From contig JAYKAV010002109.1 in assembly GCA_035582835.1 (NCBI GenBank), positions 4,223,797 through 4,287,796 of the forward strand: 64,000 nt of DNA. The letters run 5' to 3'. Numbering within the stretch: position 1 is the first letter of the stretch; each line of letters begins with the position of its first letter. The translations under genes were made by a program, and so were the position numbers. The notes under the pieces are model-generated. The model worked only from the letters and a program-made list of their open reading frames with translations, was not told the origin of the DNA and searched no databases. Below are positions 53,001-64,000 of the stretch, one piece after another. The DNA is from Phoebastria nigripes. Taxonomy: Eukaryota > Chordata > Aves > Procellariiformes > Diomedeidae.

Positions 53001-56000
53001 TTCCCTGTCCATGACTTGTTTTCTGCTGCTTTCTTCATGGCAGAGCAAGTGGGCAAAGGTGGCCTGCAGGCGAGATCGCAGGCTTGTGCCAGCATTCCCT
53101 CTGTTGCGCTCTCTCCTTTGACTGCCTCTCTCCCTACAATGCTATGATGAATAGGACATGCTCTTCATTGCCTCCACGTGAAGATAGTGGAACCACCTTG
53201 GTTAAATGCTGGTCATTACTACCCTAGTGGAACGATGATAATTTCAACAACACTATGAAAATAAATCACACACATTAAACCTAAAAGAATCATAAATATT
53301 AAATCCACTGAGTCATGTTGTTTCCTGTTTGAATATGCCTGGTTTTAGATTTAACCCACCAATTCATTATATGTTGTTTGTCCATCTGTTATTTACTGGT
53401 TAATAAACACAGTACACAAAAACCCCATAGGAAATAAAAAAAATACCAGCTCAGTTTAAGTATTAGGTCAGTAAAGAGAAAAAAATGATAATAAAAAACC
53501 CCACCCTACAATCCTATCAGACGGTAGAACAATCAAAGGTATACTGGCNTTTAACATCTATTTAAGCCTTTTTATCTATCATATTTTTCTATTTAATTAT
53601 AATGAAGCTTTACATAAAATATAGATATGTAAAGATATGAGGACTTAGTCAGGAAGTCAGAACACTCTAAAACCAAATTGTGCTGAATTTTTTGACAGCA
53701 ACTGCTTGGTACTTTTATCAGAAATCAATAATTCTAAANCATAGTCATGAAATAAGAACAACTGATACTCTTTGATAAGGTCCAGTTTTGCAGAATTGCA
53801 GTAGTGAAGAAACAGAATAAGCTTTGACTTCTGTTCCAAAAGTAGCATTTCATAACATAGCAAAAAAAGGCTTGCTTTTGATCTTAGTTTATTAGATCCA
53901 GATCAGAGAATAGAATGAACTATTTCTCTGTAAAAAGTAATATTTTTTTGATTATATGTCATAGCAAAAATCTTATCTTTGTCTTGGAAGTTNGAGACTA
54001 ATGACGACAACGTTAGGAGTCTTGTGAACTTTGACAGTAGTTCAGCCAATTATGTGATGAACGATGAAGATGGAGTCTTCTTTACTCCTCTGTGACATTT
54101 CTAGAAACCATAATTCTGAAAATCTAAATGGAGTCATTGCTTTTCACCCCTGTGGGCAGAGCCATAATTCTTCAGATATACATTCTAACTGGGTTTTCTA
54201 ATAGCTCCATTCATTTCTCAATCTTTCTAATAAGATTGCCAGAGAGGACAGCTTGTCTCTGGCACATTTCTCTTCCAAAAGGACAAAATCATCTGAGCTA
54301 TTATTCAAGCCTTTCAGCATCACATTTTGGTCATCAGAACTTGTCAAATTAAACAAACTAATATTGCAATTTAAAAAGAAAAATGAAAAAGGCAAAAGAA
54401 GACTCTGTAGTTCCTGCAGTTTCCACAGCACACTTTGTAAAGTCAAACATGTTTTAAAAGTAACTTCTCATCTCCGAAATACAGAGGGATATATACTAAG
54501 CTGAGGCCAATAACTGGTATTCACTATGTGGTGTGAAAATTTTCACAACAATTTAGAACCTAAAATTGTAACCAAATACTGAAGTACCACTGCACATAGT
54601 AGTACTGAAATGTAGAAAATATTCTATTGAATTAGCAAAGGCAATTTTTGAGCAGGTCAGCAATTTGTTCATGCAAAACGTAAGCCAAAATGGTTTAGCA
54701 AATTCTTAGTTCTACAGTCTGTTAAAAAAAAAAAAAAAAAAGCTTTTAATATCCCCAAGACGACTATAGGGAAAAGAAAAGCAGTGTGGAAATAAATGGA
54801 CTTTTAAATCAAGTTAAGGGAAAACTCTTCTTGATTACACCAATGATATGTCATTACAATACATAAAACTGTAGCTCAGAGTAGCAATAAGAAATTGCTA
54901 CAAAACTTTATTTTAACAAACACAGCAAGTGAGAAGTTTTACTTTATTTGCATATATGTGAAATACGTATATCATGTGAAATGTGTATATGAGAGTTCTT
55001 ATGTGATGGAGAAAATGTTAGGTTTACTCCTAGCATAACTTAGATTACAGAGTAACCAGTGAATTACAAAAAGACTCCTCAGAAAAAGGAGGAGTCAGTT
55101 TAAGAAGTATAAAGGGAGCCTGAAAATTTGTAAGGGAGGAATGCCTCGGAATAAAAGAGCATAGTCAAAACCTGGTCTGGCACTTCCAAAAGTTGCCTTG
55201 TCAGCAACTACAGGGACTTGTTAAACTTTGTGACCCGCATGCTAACAAGTGTTTTGATGAAAAGCTGGGGCTTTGTGTTCAAATGGCCTCATTTATATTG
55301 AAAAATGAAGACTATAACGTCCTATGCCTCACAGAACTCTAAGTTCAACCCTGAGTGCTAGCATAGGATTCACGTTTCACTTAATTATTCTGCATTAATA
55401 GACATGAACCATGAAAACACGCTGGTATAAAAACTACATGTCTTCATAGGAGTAAAAAAAGCTATTAGAAAACTAAAGCTCTACAACTGCATTAATTCAG
55501 AGGCTAACAAACAGACCTTAAGTGGGAAGGATCTGTATGTAATTTTTCTGCTATTCAGTCAATATATACATTTCCCTCTATGAATTAAGATATTCCTAGC
55601 CATTTTATTTTATCTTAATTCCACAGTTATTAAAAACTTATAAAGTTATAAAAAATTTATTACGGCCAAAGTAACATATTTTTTGCCGTACTAGTTTCTT
55701 CTTGAAGTTCTCATTTCTCAGTGTGCCCAAAGTGCCTCTGTTTCAACAAACTCTTGAGGAAACAGAACAGATTATACATGTAATCTGCTACCTACTCCTA
55801 CCATGGAAAATTTAATTGTCTCATAGTTCAAAGATTTAGAAGAAAGGAAATCTTCAGATTCATTGTTCATTTGTAAAGGGCAAATGGAAACAGAAACTGA
55901 AGAGAGGGCTTGGATTTTGATAGAGTTGACTTTCTTTAAAAGAGAGAAAATATCAGAAAGTGAAAATATTGCAGTGAGTGAAAATAGGGTCGACACGACA

Positions 56001-56686
56001 AAGAATGTTTGTTGTCTGATAGAAAATGTTCCTTTGAAAACTTAGCAAACAAAATCAAAAGCTTAGGTTTTGTCTACAGATATGATTGGTACAATCCAAA
56101 CCGTCCCATTCTTTTAATACAGTAAACTCAAATCAGTTGGACTCAGACGCAGTTGACTGCCGTTCATTTGCATGACATTTTCTGGCAAGTTTTAAAATGA
56201 GAACAAATCCCATTTACCAACACTCAACAATGTCCGCAATCTGACTGAACAACAGCATCTATCTATAACTGAGTGTATGGCTGTAAAATAGTTAAATGCC
56301 AAATACAGTTCTTCTCTACAGTCATGGACTATCAGACAAAGCCAAGGAACCAGACAGTAATGGGAGCAGAGTAAACAAACAGGTCACATACCCTTCACTA
56401 ATTTATTTCACACACTGTCTTGATTTCAATTGAATGTTTTGTCTTAATGTGGATTTCTTCTTCAGGGAAATACTGATTACAAAAATTCCAAAACACTAAC
56501 CCATTACTTCTTGAGGAAGAAATATGTATTCCCCCAAATGGTAAAAAAAATGTAAAAATTGTGTTTAAAACAAAACAGAATCTTTCCTGGGACTTACAGA
56601 ATAAATCTATCTGAAAGCACTTTTTTCTTTCATGCGCTGTTTGCATACTTCTGAACACTACACATGTATAATTTTTGGACAGATGG
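44001..56686. other. AT-rich unique sequence
   Basis: No gene recognised. Somewhat GC-richer stretches at 49090-49360 and 52960-53160 carry no recognisable exon or repeat. An A run of 18 lies at 54724-54741. All open frames here are short (up to 118 codons), lack domains, and several overlap on both strands. Confidence 0.5.
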
Positions 56687-57035
56687 ACAAGAGGCGGGAG
56701 GGGGCACAGCCAGGACAGCTGACCCAAGCTGACCAAAGGGATATTCCATGCCATATAATGTCATGCTCAGCAGTAAAACTGGGGGGTAGACTTTCCAAAG
56801 TAGCTGCTGCTCAGAGACTGGCTGGGCATTGGTCTGCTTGTGGGAGGTGGCAATTACCTTTGCATCACTTGTTTTGGTTTTGTTTTACACTTCCTCTTTC
56901 CTTTGCTTATTAAACTGTCTTTAACTTGACACATAAGTGTTCTTGCTTTTGCTTTTCTATTCTTTCACCCATCCAGGGGGTGGGGAGAGTGAGCGGCTGT
57001 GTGGTCCTTAGCTGCTGGCAGGGGTCAACCAAATG
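56687..57035 (+). mobile_element. Decayed 5'-truncated LTR fragment, same type as the 31.8-kb LTR
   Basis: It can be followed against the LTR at 31836-32361. The shared blocks, in order, are ggagggggcacagccagg, a ggacagct...gacc segment, gatattccatgccatataatg, gtcatgctcag, ttgcatcacttgtttt, cttattaaactgtcttta, and finally a GGGG-rich block with agtgagcggctg. The first 150 or so bases of the LTR are missing and the TATA segment has changed (cagtaaaactgg). The end near ggtcaaccaaatgcaacc is approximate. No internal ERV sequence follows. The 93-codon frame at 56632-56913 lies mostly in this fragment and is not a gene. Confidence 0.82.
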
Positions 57036-57118
57036 CAACCTCTCTCAGTTCAGAACTCACGCTGAGTAGCACATGGCACTGTTTGTGTTCTTTTGTTGGA
57101 AACCTCATAACCAATTGC

Positions 57119-57123
57119 CTTGG
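57119..57123 (-). repeat. 5-bp target-site duplication of the solo LTR, left copy
   Basis: cttgg directly precedes the LTR here and directly follows it at 58255-58259, a perfect 5-bp match. It fixes both LTR borders. Confidence 0.8.
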
Positions 57124-57292
57124 TGTGGTGGGTTGACCCTGGCTGGATCCCAGGTGCCCACCAAGCTCAGCAGGACGGGGAAGGGAAAGAAAATATTACA
57201 AAAGGCTTCTGGGTTGAGATAAGGACAGGGAGAGATCATTCACCAATTATCGTCACGGGCAAAACAGACCTGACTTGGGAAAATTAGTTTAA

Positions 57293-57298
57293 TTTATT
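57293..57298 (-). terminator. LTR polyadenylation signal
   Basis: tttatt on the plus strand is AATAAA on the minus strand, within the block aataaattaaac that is also kept in the old LTR at 14403. It is placed downstream of the repeat array as expected for an R/U5 border. Confidence 0.6.
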
Positions 57299-57520
57299 AC
57301 CAACCAAATCAGAGTAGGATAATGAGAAATAAAACTAAATCTTAAAAACCTTCCCCCCACCCCTCCCTTCTTCCCAGGCTTAACTTTACTCCCAATTTTC
57401 TCTACCTCCTCCCCTCCCAGCGGTGCAGGGGGACAGGGAATTGGGGTCACGGTCCATTCATCACACGTTGTTTCTGCTGCTCCTTCCTCCTCAGGGGAAG
57501 GACTCCTCACACTCTTCCCC

Positions 57521-57895
57521 TGCTCCAGCGTGGGGTCCCTCCCATGGGAGAAAGTTCTCCACAAACTTCTCCAATGTGAGTCCTTCCCACGGGCTGCAGT
57601 TCTTCATGAACTGCTCCAGCATGGGTCTTTTCCACGGGGTGCAGTCCTTCAGGAACAAACTGCTCCAGCGTGGGTCCCCCACAGGGTCACAAGTCCTGCC
57701 AGCAAACCTGCTCCAGCGTGGGCTCCTCTTTCCGCAGGGCCATAGGTCCTGCCAGGAGCCTGCTCCAGCGNGGGCTTCCCACGGGGTCACAGCCTCCTTC
57801 GGGCATCCACCTGCTCCGGCGTGAGGTCCTCCATGGGCTGCAGGTGGAGATCTGCTCCACCGTGGACCTCCACGGGCTGCAGGGGGACAGCCTGC
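57521..57895 (-). repeat. Minisatellite array inside the solo LTR
   Basis: About eight degenerate tandem units, each beginning near tgctccagcgtggg on the plus strand: starts at about 57521, 57567, 57612, 57661, 57709, 57761, 57812 and 57853. Spacing is 41-52 bp (mean about 47). A second shared block is ccacggggtgcag or similar. On the minus strand several units read in one frame as a repeating pattern with W, P, L, E and C residues at regular places. One base (57771) is ambiguous. Confidence 0.85.
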
Positions 57896-58254
57896 CTCAC
57901 CATGGTCTTCACCAAGAGCTGCAGGGGAATCTCTGCTCTGGCACCTGGAGCACCTCCTCCCCCTCCTTCTTCACTGACCTTGGTGTCTGCAGAGTTGTTT
58001 CTCTCACATATTCTCACTCCTCTCTTCAGCTGCAGTTACTGGTGTTGCACAGGTTTTTTTTCCCCTTCTTAAATGTGCTATCCCAGGGGCGCTACCACTG
58101 TCACTGATGGGCTCGGCCTTGGCCAGTGGTGGGTCCGTCTTGGAGCCGGCTGGCATTGGCTCGATCGGACACAGGGGAAGCTTCTAGCAGCTTCTCACAG
58201 AAGCCACCCCGTAGCCTCCCCGCTACCAAAACCTTGCCACGCAAACCCAATACA

Positions 58255-58259
58255 CTTGG
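58255..58259 (-). repeat. 5-bp target-site duplication of the solo LTR, right copy
   Basis: cttgg, identical to 57119-57123. Confidence 0.8.
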
Positions 58260-61200
58260 GAAAAGTTTTCATGATTTGAGACTCAATATTCATTTTACGA
58301 AATTCATCTTAGTAAAATTGAACCCAGGATTAAGTAGCNAAAGTCAGTATATGCAGAATTGTAAGGAGAGACAGATCAAAATTTTCTTATATGTTCAAAT
58401 GCATTTGTAAAGAAAATGCACTGATTAAATCTGGAGCTATGAAATAACACCTCCTTTCAGTTTGCTTCACTATATGTATTCTCAGTGCTTTTGTATAGCT
58501 ACTTCACAACTTGACAGCTACCTTCATAATATTTTTCATTAAAATACATTAAATACTTCAAAGAAAAGCTAGCCACACTTCAACTTTGCAGTTTCCTTTG
58601 TTCTGCTTAAGTAATACCAGAAACTGTACACCACTGACAACATCTTTTCTGGGATGCAAATGAGTGGTTATTTGAAAGCCTCTGCCATCTGCAGAGTTTT
58701 CCTCAAATGCCTAAATTTAAGCTCTTGGTAACTTTTGGCTCTTCTATTGGCTTGTGTTGGCACCAAAAGGGAGCATGTTCAGAAAGAACTGTTGGGACAA
58801 CAAATGCAACCGCAACAGCACAGGCAGTGCATATTGTAACTCTCCTTTTAGTTTTAGTCTTCAAAGATAAAGGTTGGTTCTCTCCTACATTGAATACACC
58901 TCGTCAGCTATAAACCAGATTCTCTTTTAAAATGATACATTTGATACATTTCTCTTACAACTATCTTAATTTTAAAACCTTTTTTGCAATGTACCACAGT
59001 CACCATGAATTCAAGAGTTACATAGAGCAAATTGAGCAAACAGCAAATCAAATATAGACTCAAAGCCCAGACTGCCCACATCTTTGGTCCCTTCCTGCCA
59101 TTCAGCCAACAGTATCAAAAAACATCATTTATAACAGAATATTCACCATGACCATGGGAATAATAATACCCTAATACCCTTTGCCCAAAGGTGAAGCAGC
59201 CAGTTAACATAAACCCTGGTGAACCGCTTTGATTCTTGCACTTTGTGTTTTGTGCCATCTTTGGCAAGAAAAGCGAAGTCTGCATTTCACCTACTGCACC
59301 ATTCTTTTATATGTGATGTATATTTTCACCAATAATAGTTTATTGAAGTATAGGAATCATTACTGCTTTCCCATTCTCACTGCACAATCTCATAATTCTT
59401 AAATTACATTGTTTCTGTCCAATGCATACTAAAACCAGGTTAAGTGAGATTAGTACTGAAAACAGGTTAAAAATAGATTTATTCACCAGAGAGAGATGGA
59501 TTTAAATGTTATATATTCTGAAGGAGGGGCAGGGGGAGAGAGGACTAAGAGGTCTCACAAGGCGAATTAGACTTTGCTACTTAATAAAGTATTACGTGAC
59601 AATCAATCAAACAGGAATATGTGGGAAGTACAGTTTTGCAGTACTGCTCTTTTAGGATTTGTTTTCTTTAAAATTTGCATTCCTTTCTGCATGCATTTGA
59701 GATATACGTATGTTGGCTTTTAATGATTAGAAATGGCTTTGATCTTGACTACTTGAAGGAACATATAAATAGTGTGAGTGGATATGATTACTCCTAGTAA
59801 TGACAAACATAACAAAGATCCAAGATAAGCTTTTCTGAATTTTTCAAACATAACTTAGGAAGTTCAGTCTTTAGCTCATGTCAGTCATAGAAGAATGATC
59901 TACAGAAGTCAGAAATGTACCAGTGTTCAAGGTCCCCAAATACTACTAGTGCCAGCTTATCAAAGATAAGAAACTAGGAAATAAGAAACATCAGCTTTCT
60001 GCTTGAGTAGCTGTCACTCTCCTTCAAGATGGAATAGAGAGTAAGAAAACATCATTGCTGCTGCAACGTAACTGTCAAAATAATGAAATAATATGTGATG
60101 ATCAGGTATGATAATGAAAATAATCAACTGTTCTAAGAAACTGTCACCGGTAGATAACAAGAGCCTAATGGCCAGGATTCGATGGCTATTTATGAGGCAT
60201 GAGAATAGAACTCTCTGATTTATTAAGAGGAATTCTTAACTGGACACCTTAAAAAAGTGGCCCTAAATCTTCATTAAGATGATGTAATTTTCTGCATCTG
60301 TGTGAAGAGGGCAGTAAAGTGAGATGAGAGGAAGAGCTGTTATGATTAAAAGAGGAAATTTATAAAGGCAAAAGGCAAAAACCCCAAAAAAGCCCACAAG
60401 ACATCACCAATATTGTATCTTCTCAATGCAAGAACCCAGCAACTCCAAAAGATACCTATCACACAAAACGGTAACTTTCAAGGTCTTTCNTATCTTAGGA
60501 CAGCATTGCTGAAACCTGAGCTCTCATCTCCTCATGGGCATAAAATTTAGGTATATACATGTAATCTGACCTAAATCCTTAACCTACTTCTTTTCAACAG
60601 CAGCTTTAATGTATGCAGTTGATTACTTCTAGTGAAACTACAGAAAATTAAATGGAATATCAGAATAAAAAGGAAAAAGTATGGCCCAATTGCTCCAACA
60701 AATTAAGTGAAATTTTAGACAATTCTGCAGCATTTTTCAGTATTCAATTGACTGGAAGATAAATTCTCCTCCCTTCCATTACCAGCCACCCAATACTTTT
60801 TCACAGATACTTTGCATTCACTGGCTATTCAACTAAAAGAAAATTAACTTACAGAATGAGAAAGGCAGTATGGCAACAGAGAATAATTAACTAATCAGTG
60901 AAACACATGTACCCTTTTTTCAATAAAAATGGCAAAGTCACGGAAGCAAGACTGTATAATGTCATAGTGAACATTTTTTTCAAAATGAGTTTAGTAGTTT
61001 CACAGCAAAACACATGAACACAAGGCAGTTCATTAGTTACTTTAGTTTCCCCCGTCCACTTTTTTCTTTTTATGTATTCCCCTCACCGATGTCTTGAATT
61101 TTCAACAGAAATACAAAACCAAAAAAACTACACCCCACCCTTCATAAGCTAATGTGTAGACTGAAACAATTTCATTTCTTCGAAAAAACAGTTTGTTATT

Positions 61201-63362
61201 TTGACCAGCCCTTTACAAGCTATTCACGAGAAAAGTACTTTCACTAATTGCATTTTGAAAGGAATATTGCACAAAATAGCTATACTAAGTCTTGTTACTC
61301 AGTGAAGCCTGTATTTCAGTAATAATCTTCCAATACTAATGATGTTTGTACTCAATGAAGGAGCAAAACCACTTCATTAAGTTAACCGTGTAATTCTTAG
61401 ATATTTCCAACAAATTATAAAGCTTTGGTCTTCTGAAAAGCACAACAGATAAATGAATTAGATACTATTATATGATTGTTATTTTCAAACCATTTGAGAA
61501 AACTTTTACCCACCCAGAGTGCATATACATTAGAAAAAATGATGCATATATAAAATTATATAGTTCAGCATCCCATTGTGATTGAGAAAACGCTAGAATA
61601 TTAGTATCAATGTTTCACTCCCAGATTACGCGAAAGTAAGGTTAAGTAGTATGCTAAAGTTTTGCTGTAAAAGCTGCATTTATCTGGAAAAACGGGAGGA
61701 AGGTTTGTACTTAGCATGATTTATCGTCAACTATCTCTCTGTTATATAAGTGTAATTATTTTTCCAACTATCTCCCTGACTATAATATTTCAAACAGAAG
61801 AGACATCTGATAATAAAACTTAGAGGAACAAAAACCGAATCAACCTCTGAGCTCCAAATCAAACAAGTATGGAAAAATACAAAATGGAAGAGCCAGCAAA
61901 ACAAACAAACAAAATTTTCTAACAGTTTCTTAGTTTTATTTTAGCAGCTCTTTACCTGGGTCAACACCTGGAGACCATCTGGAAACTTCAGACAGCAGGG
62001 TAACACAGGCAGTAATTGGCCCAGCAATCTCTAACGCTGGAAGAAACGTATCTGTCTTTAAGGCTGTTTACAACACCAGTATTTCTAACTCCCATCTCAG
62101 CTCTTCAGTTGATAATTTTTCCTGGCTTCCAGATAAGATTCCCTCTCTATCTATAACTGTCTCTACAAAGCCCAGAGGAAGTTTTGCAACATTATAAAGA
62201 GTAATTAAAAATGTTCCTCTAAACAGAGATACCTTCAGGGACCAGGATGAAGGAGAAACTTTCCTACATGACATGCTTGTGGCAGAATCATCACCAGCAC
62301 TAAGCTCTACAAAATTTAACCAGTACAGGCACTAACAGTCCCTAACAATAGTAATAAAAAAACCTTCTAAAGGAAGCATACACCATTTACCAGAGGAATA
62401 TATAAGTTTGCCGACCCACAGATGGACCTGATTAATTCTGTAGACTTATCTATTTAAGTAAGTAAACAGGGGTGTAGCTGAATGTTGTTTGAACATACTG
62501 TGCCAGTATGATAAAACAAACAAACGAAAAACNCCAAACCCTGCATTTAAGTAAGATGATAACATACATTTGTCTGCTGGAAAATTTGAGTAAATCTGAC
62601 AGAATTACTGAAATAAATGTATTTATAAAACAAGCCTAACAAAGGACAAAAACCCCACTCTCCCCACCCCCCAAAAAACCCCCAAGACAACAGATGATAT
62701 AAACTCAGAATTTTTTTTTTCTGAAGAAATGTGTCATAACCCTGTTCAGGACGTAGCAGAGTGATTTTGACTTGACAGCTGATAACACGTGGTACTTACA
62801 TGGAGTGCTATCAGCTTTCATACTGGCAGACAAAAAAGCCCTGTGTGGTTCCTGCGGTTACGTGGCTGGCCTGAGGTTTATGAATTCCCCCACTCATATT
62901 CTTTTAATATGTGCATTTTATAGCTTCCAAGATACAAAAATACAGACTTTGAAAACCAGAGATTAACTTGGTCAGTTGTGGAAGGAGGGGTCACAGCATG
63001 GATGATACAAACAAGGCACATATTATGCACATGGTGGCTCTCTAACATTAAAAGAAAGCTTCAAAACTATATACNTTCTTGTTTGTACTCATTGGGCTCA
63101 GGACTTCAACTATCTTTTGCAATTAAATCTATCAAACTTCAAGCTCCCAATTAAAAATTTTCAAATGCATCATGCTCCAGGGTGTCTGAAATAAAAAACC
63201 ACTTTACATGTTTGTCAAGTCCTCTTTTGTAATTTTCACAGTGTTGCTCTTTCTACTGTGATAAGTGCTGCCAACCCCTTTCCATTTATGCGCCACGATA
63301 GAAGAAAAAATAAACAAAATTCCTTCAGACAGCTCCTTCCTAACTGCAGCATTTTGTTTCAG
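58260..63362. other. AT-rich unique sequence
   Basis: No gene or large repeat recognised. Contains short AAAC runs (61910 and 62515 regions) and a C/A-rich tract near 62649-62685. The small plus frame at 58707-58913 has no domain. Confidence 0.5.
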
Positions 63363-63503
63363 CAGTGGTTGCTCCTACCTTTCTCAGATATCTGTTCTCA
63401 AGAGGGGGACATGGGGGAATCAGAGAATGTCTTCATGTTGCCATTCTTGAAGAAGGCTATAGCTCCAGAGGAGAAGCTGGAAACAGCACAGCTGGTGTCT
63501 TGA
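63363..63503 (+). CDS. Possible terminal coding exon (weakly supported)
   Basis: A consensus-like acceptor (gcattttgtttcag) is followed by 46 open codons starting QWLLLPFSD and a TGA at 63501-63503. Base composition is GC-richer than the flanks, and the predicted residues are mixed acidic and hydrophobic (for example LPFLKKAIAPEEKLE) with no recognised domain. The frame is already open before the acceptor back to 63258, so the exon boundary is a choice. No AATAAA lies close downstream; the first one seen is near 63874. No partner exons were found upstream, so chance is a serious alternative. Confidence 0.2.
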   Translation, partial: QWLLLPFSDICSQEGDMGESENVFMLPFLKKAIAPEEKLETAQLVS

Positions 63504-64000
63504 AGGCCACTCTTTGTCGTGCTCCAGGAGGAGCTGTGCTCAGCGCAGGAGCTCTGCTGCCACCAGCCCCTATGTTTGAGCATTTGGTTGTGCAATGGCT
63601 CTTTCCAGTATTTCCAACAGACATCAGCTAATCATAAAATCTGAAAATACCTTTATTAATTCACTTTACCTTTTGGTAAAAGGGAAAAAAGGAATAACTG
63701 TGTTTTAGTTGAGCATGGGGATACAGCCAGTTCCTAATTTTTCCTAAGCACCTGAAGAAAAAAAAAAAAAAAAAAGACTAATTCTAATACTCTGAGAAGT
63801 CAGTAAACCTTTACCTTTTGTTTCCCCAACAAACTCTTCTTCTAGACATGAATGCCTCCTATATAATGGTCCAAATAAATCTAACTGGATAAAAGAGGTT
63901 TATTCCTGATAGGCTACTGCACTTTTCTTAAAATAAACTGTTTCATGCACATAGTGATGTTGTGGTGAGTGTCCTACCATGGAGACGGAAACATGTTTTG
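63504..64000. other. Noncoding sequence with a poly(A) tract
   Basis: GC-richer to about 63610, then AT-rich, with an 18-base A run at 63758-63775. Nothing else recognised before the window ends. Confidence 0.5.

Larger units (their letters stand above)
57124..58254 (-). mobile_element. Complete solo LTR of an endogenous retrovirus (1131 bp)
   Basis: On the minus strand the unit starts TGTATTGGGTTTGCGTGG and ends GGGTCAACCCACCACA, so it has TG...CA ends, and it is bounded by a perfect 5-bp duplication (cttgg). In minus orientation it shows a short U3, a TATA-like catttaag (about 58069-58076), a purine-rich leader, an array of about eight 41-52-bp tandem units, and a polyadenylation signal (AATAAATTAAAC). 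A final segment with the antisense of tgggttgagataagg closes it. I recognise it as a widespread avian ERV LTR but give no library name. A 5-bp duplication is usual for ERVL-like elements, 6 bp for ERVK-like ones. No gag, pol or env flanks it, so it is a solo LTR. Minus frames at 57491-57790 and 57787-58017 begin with GTG and run through the repeat array; they are not retroviral genes. Confidence 0.93.

Noticed and set aside
57423..58107. Overlapping plus-strand open frames of 133 and 145 codons
   Set aside because: They are antisense readings of the LTR minisatellite; GC-rich tandem repeats keep several frames open at once.
1..64000. CRISPR arrays, operons, phage or bacterial mobile elements
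   Set aside because: No regularly spaced direct repeats, no ribosome-binding-site and ORF organisation; the repeats are all vertebrate retroelements.

Overview
This window looks like AT-rich, gene-poor euchromatin from a bird, most likely a neoavian macrochromosome region (intergenic or deep-intronic). Three signs point there: a 5'-truncated CR1 LINE ending in the avian-type ATTCTATG tail, a much older CR1 remnant that still shows both ORF regions, and two kinds of avian endogenous-retrovirus LTR that I recognise from memory of bird genomes. Isolated single n characters mark ambiguous bases in a draft assembly. I found no protein-coding gene, tRNA, rRNA, CRISPR or operon structure that I can call with confidence. 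Nearly all the short ORFs are what AT-rich noncoding DNA gives by chance, or lie inside repeats.

Layout. 1-8653 is unique AT-rich sequence with one GC-richer patch (1621-1960). On the minus strand at 8654-11059 three open segments with splice-like borders join in phase into a hypothetical 134-residue membrane-anchored product; this is the only place where I suspect an undescribed gene, and it is weakly supported. An old CR1 3' part (13153-13625, minus) is followed by an old LTR (13831-14505, plus). After 7 kb of unique sequence comes an ancient, unusually long CR1 remnant (21790-23840, minus). A younger CR1 tail (29261-29467, minus) and a solo LTR (31836-32361, plus) follow. About 24 kb of mostly unique sequence then leads to a second ERV cluster: a decayed fragment of the 31.8-kb LTR type (56687-57035, plus) and, about 90 bp on, a complete 1131-bp solo LTR (57124-58254, minus) with a perfect 5-bp target duplication. 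The last 6 kb is unique sequence with one possible terminal exon at 63363-63503.

The most informative observations concern the retroelements. The LTRs at 13831 (plus) and 57124 (minus) are related. Each carries an internal minisatellite of about 46-50 bp, with two visible units in the older copy and about eight in the younger one. No LTR is joined to gag, pol or env sequence, so these loci are solo or truncated LTRs. The rest is best described as repeat-punctuated noncoding DNA.
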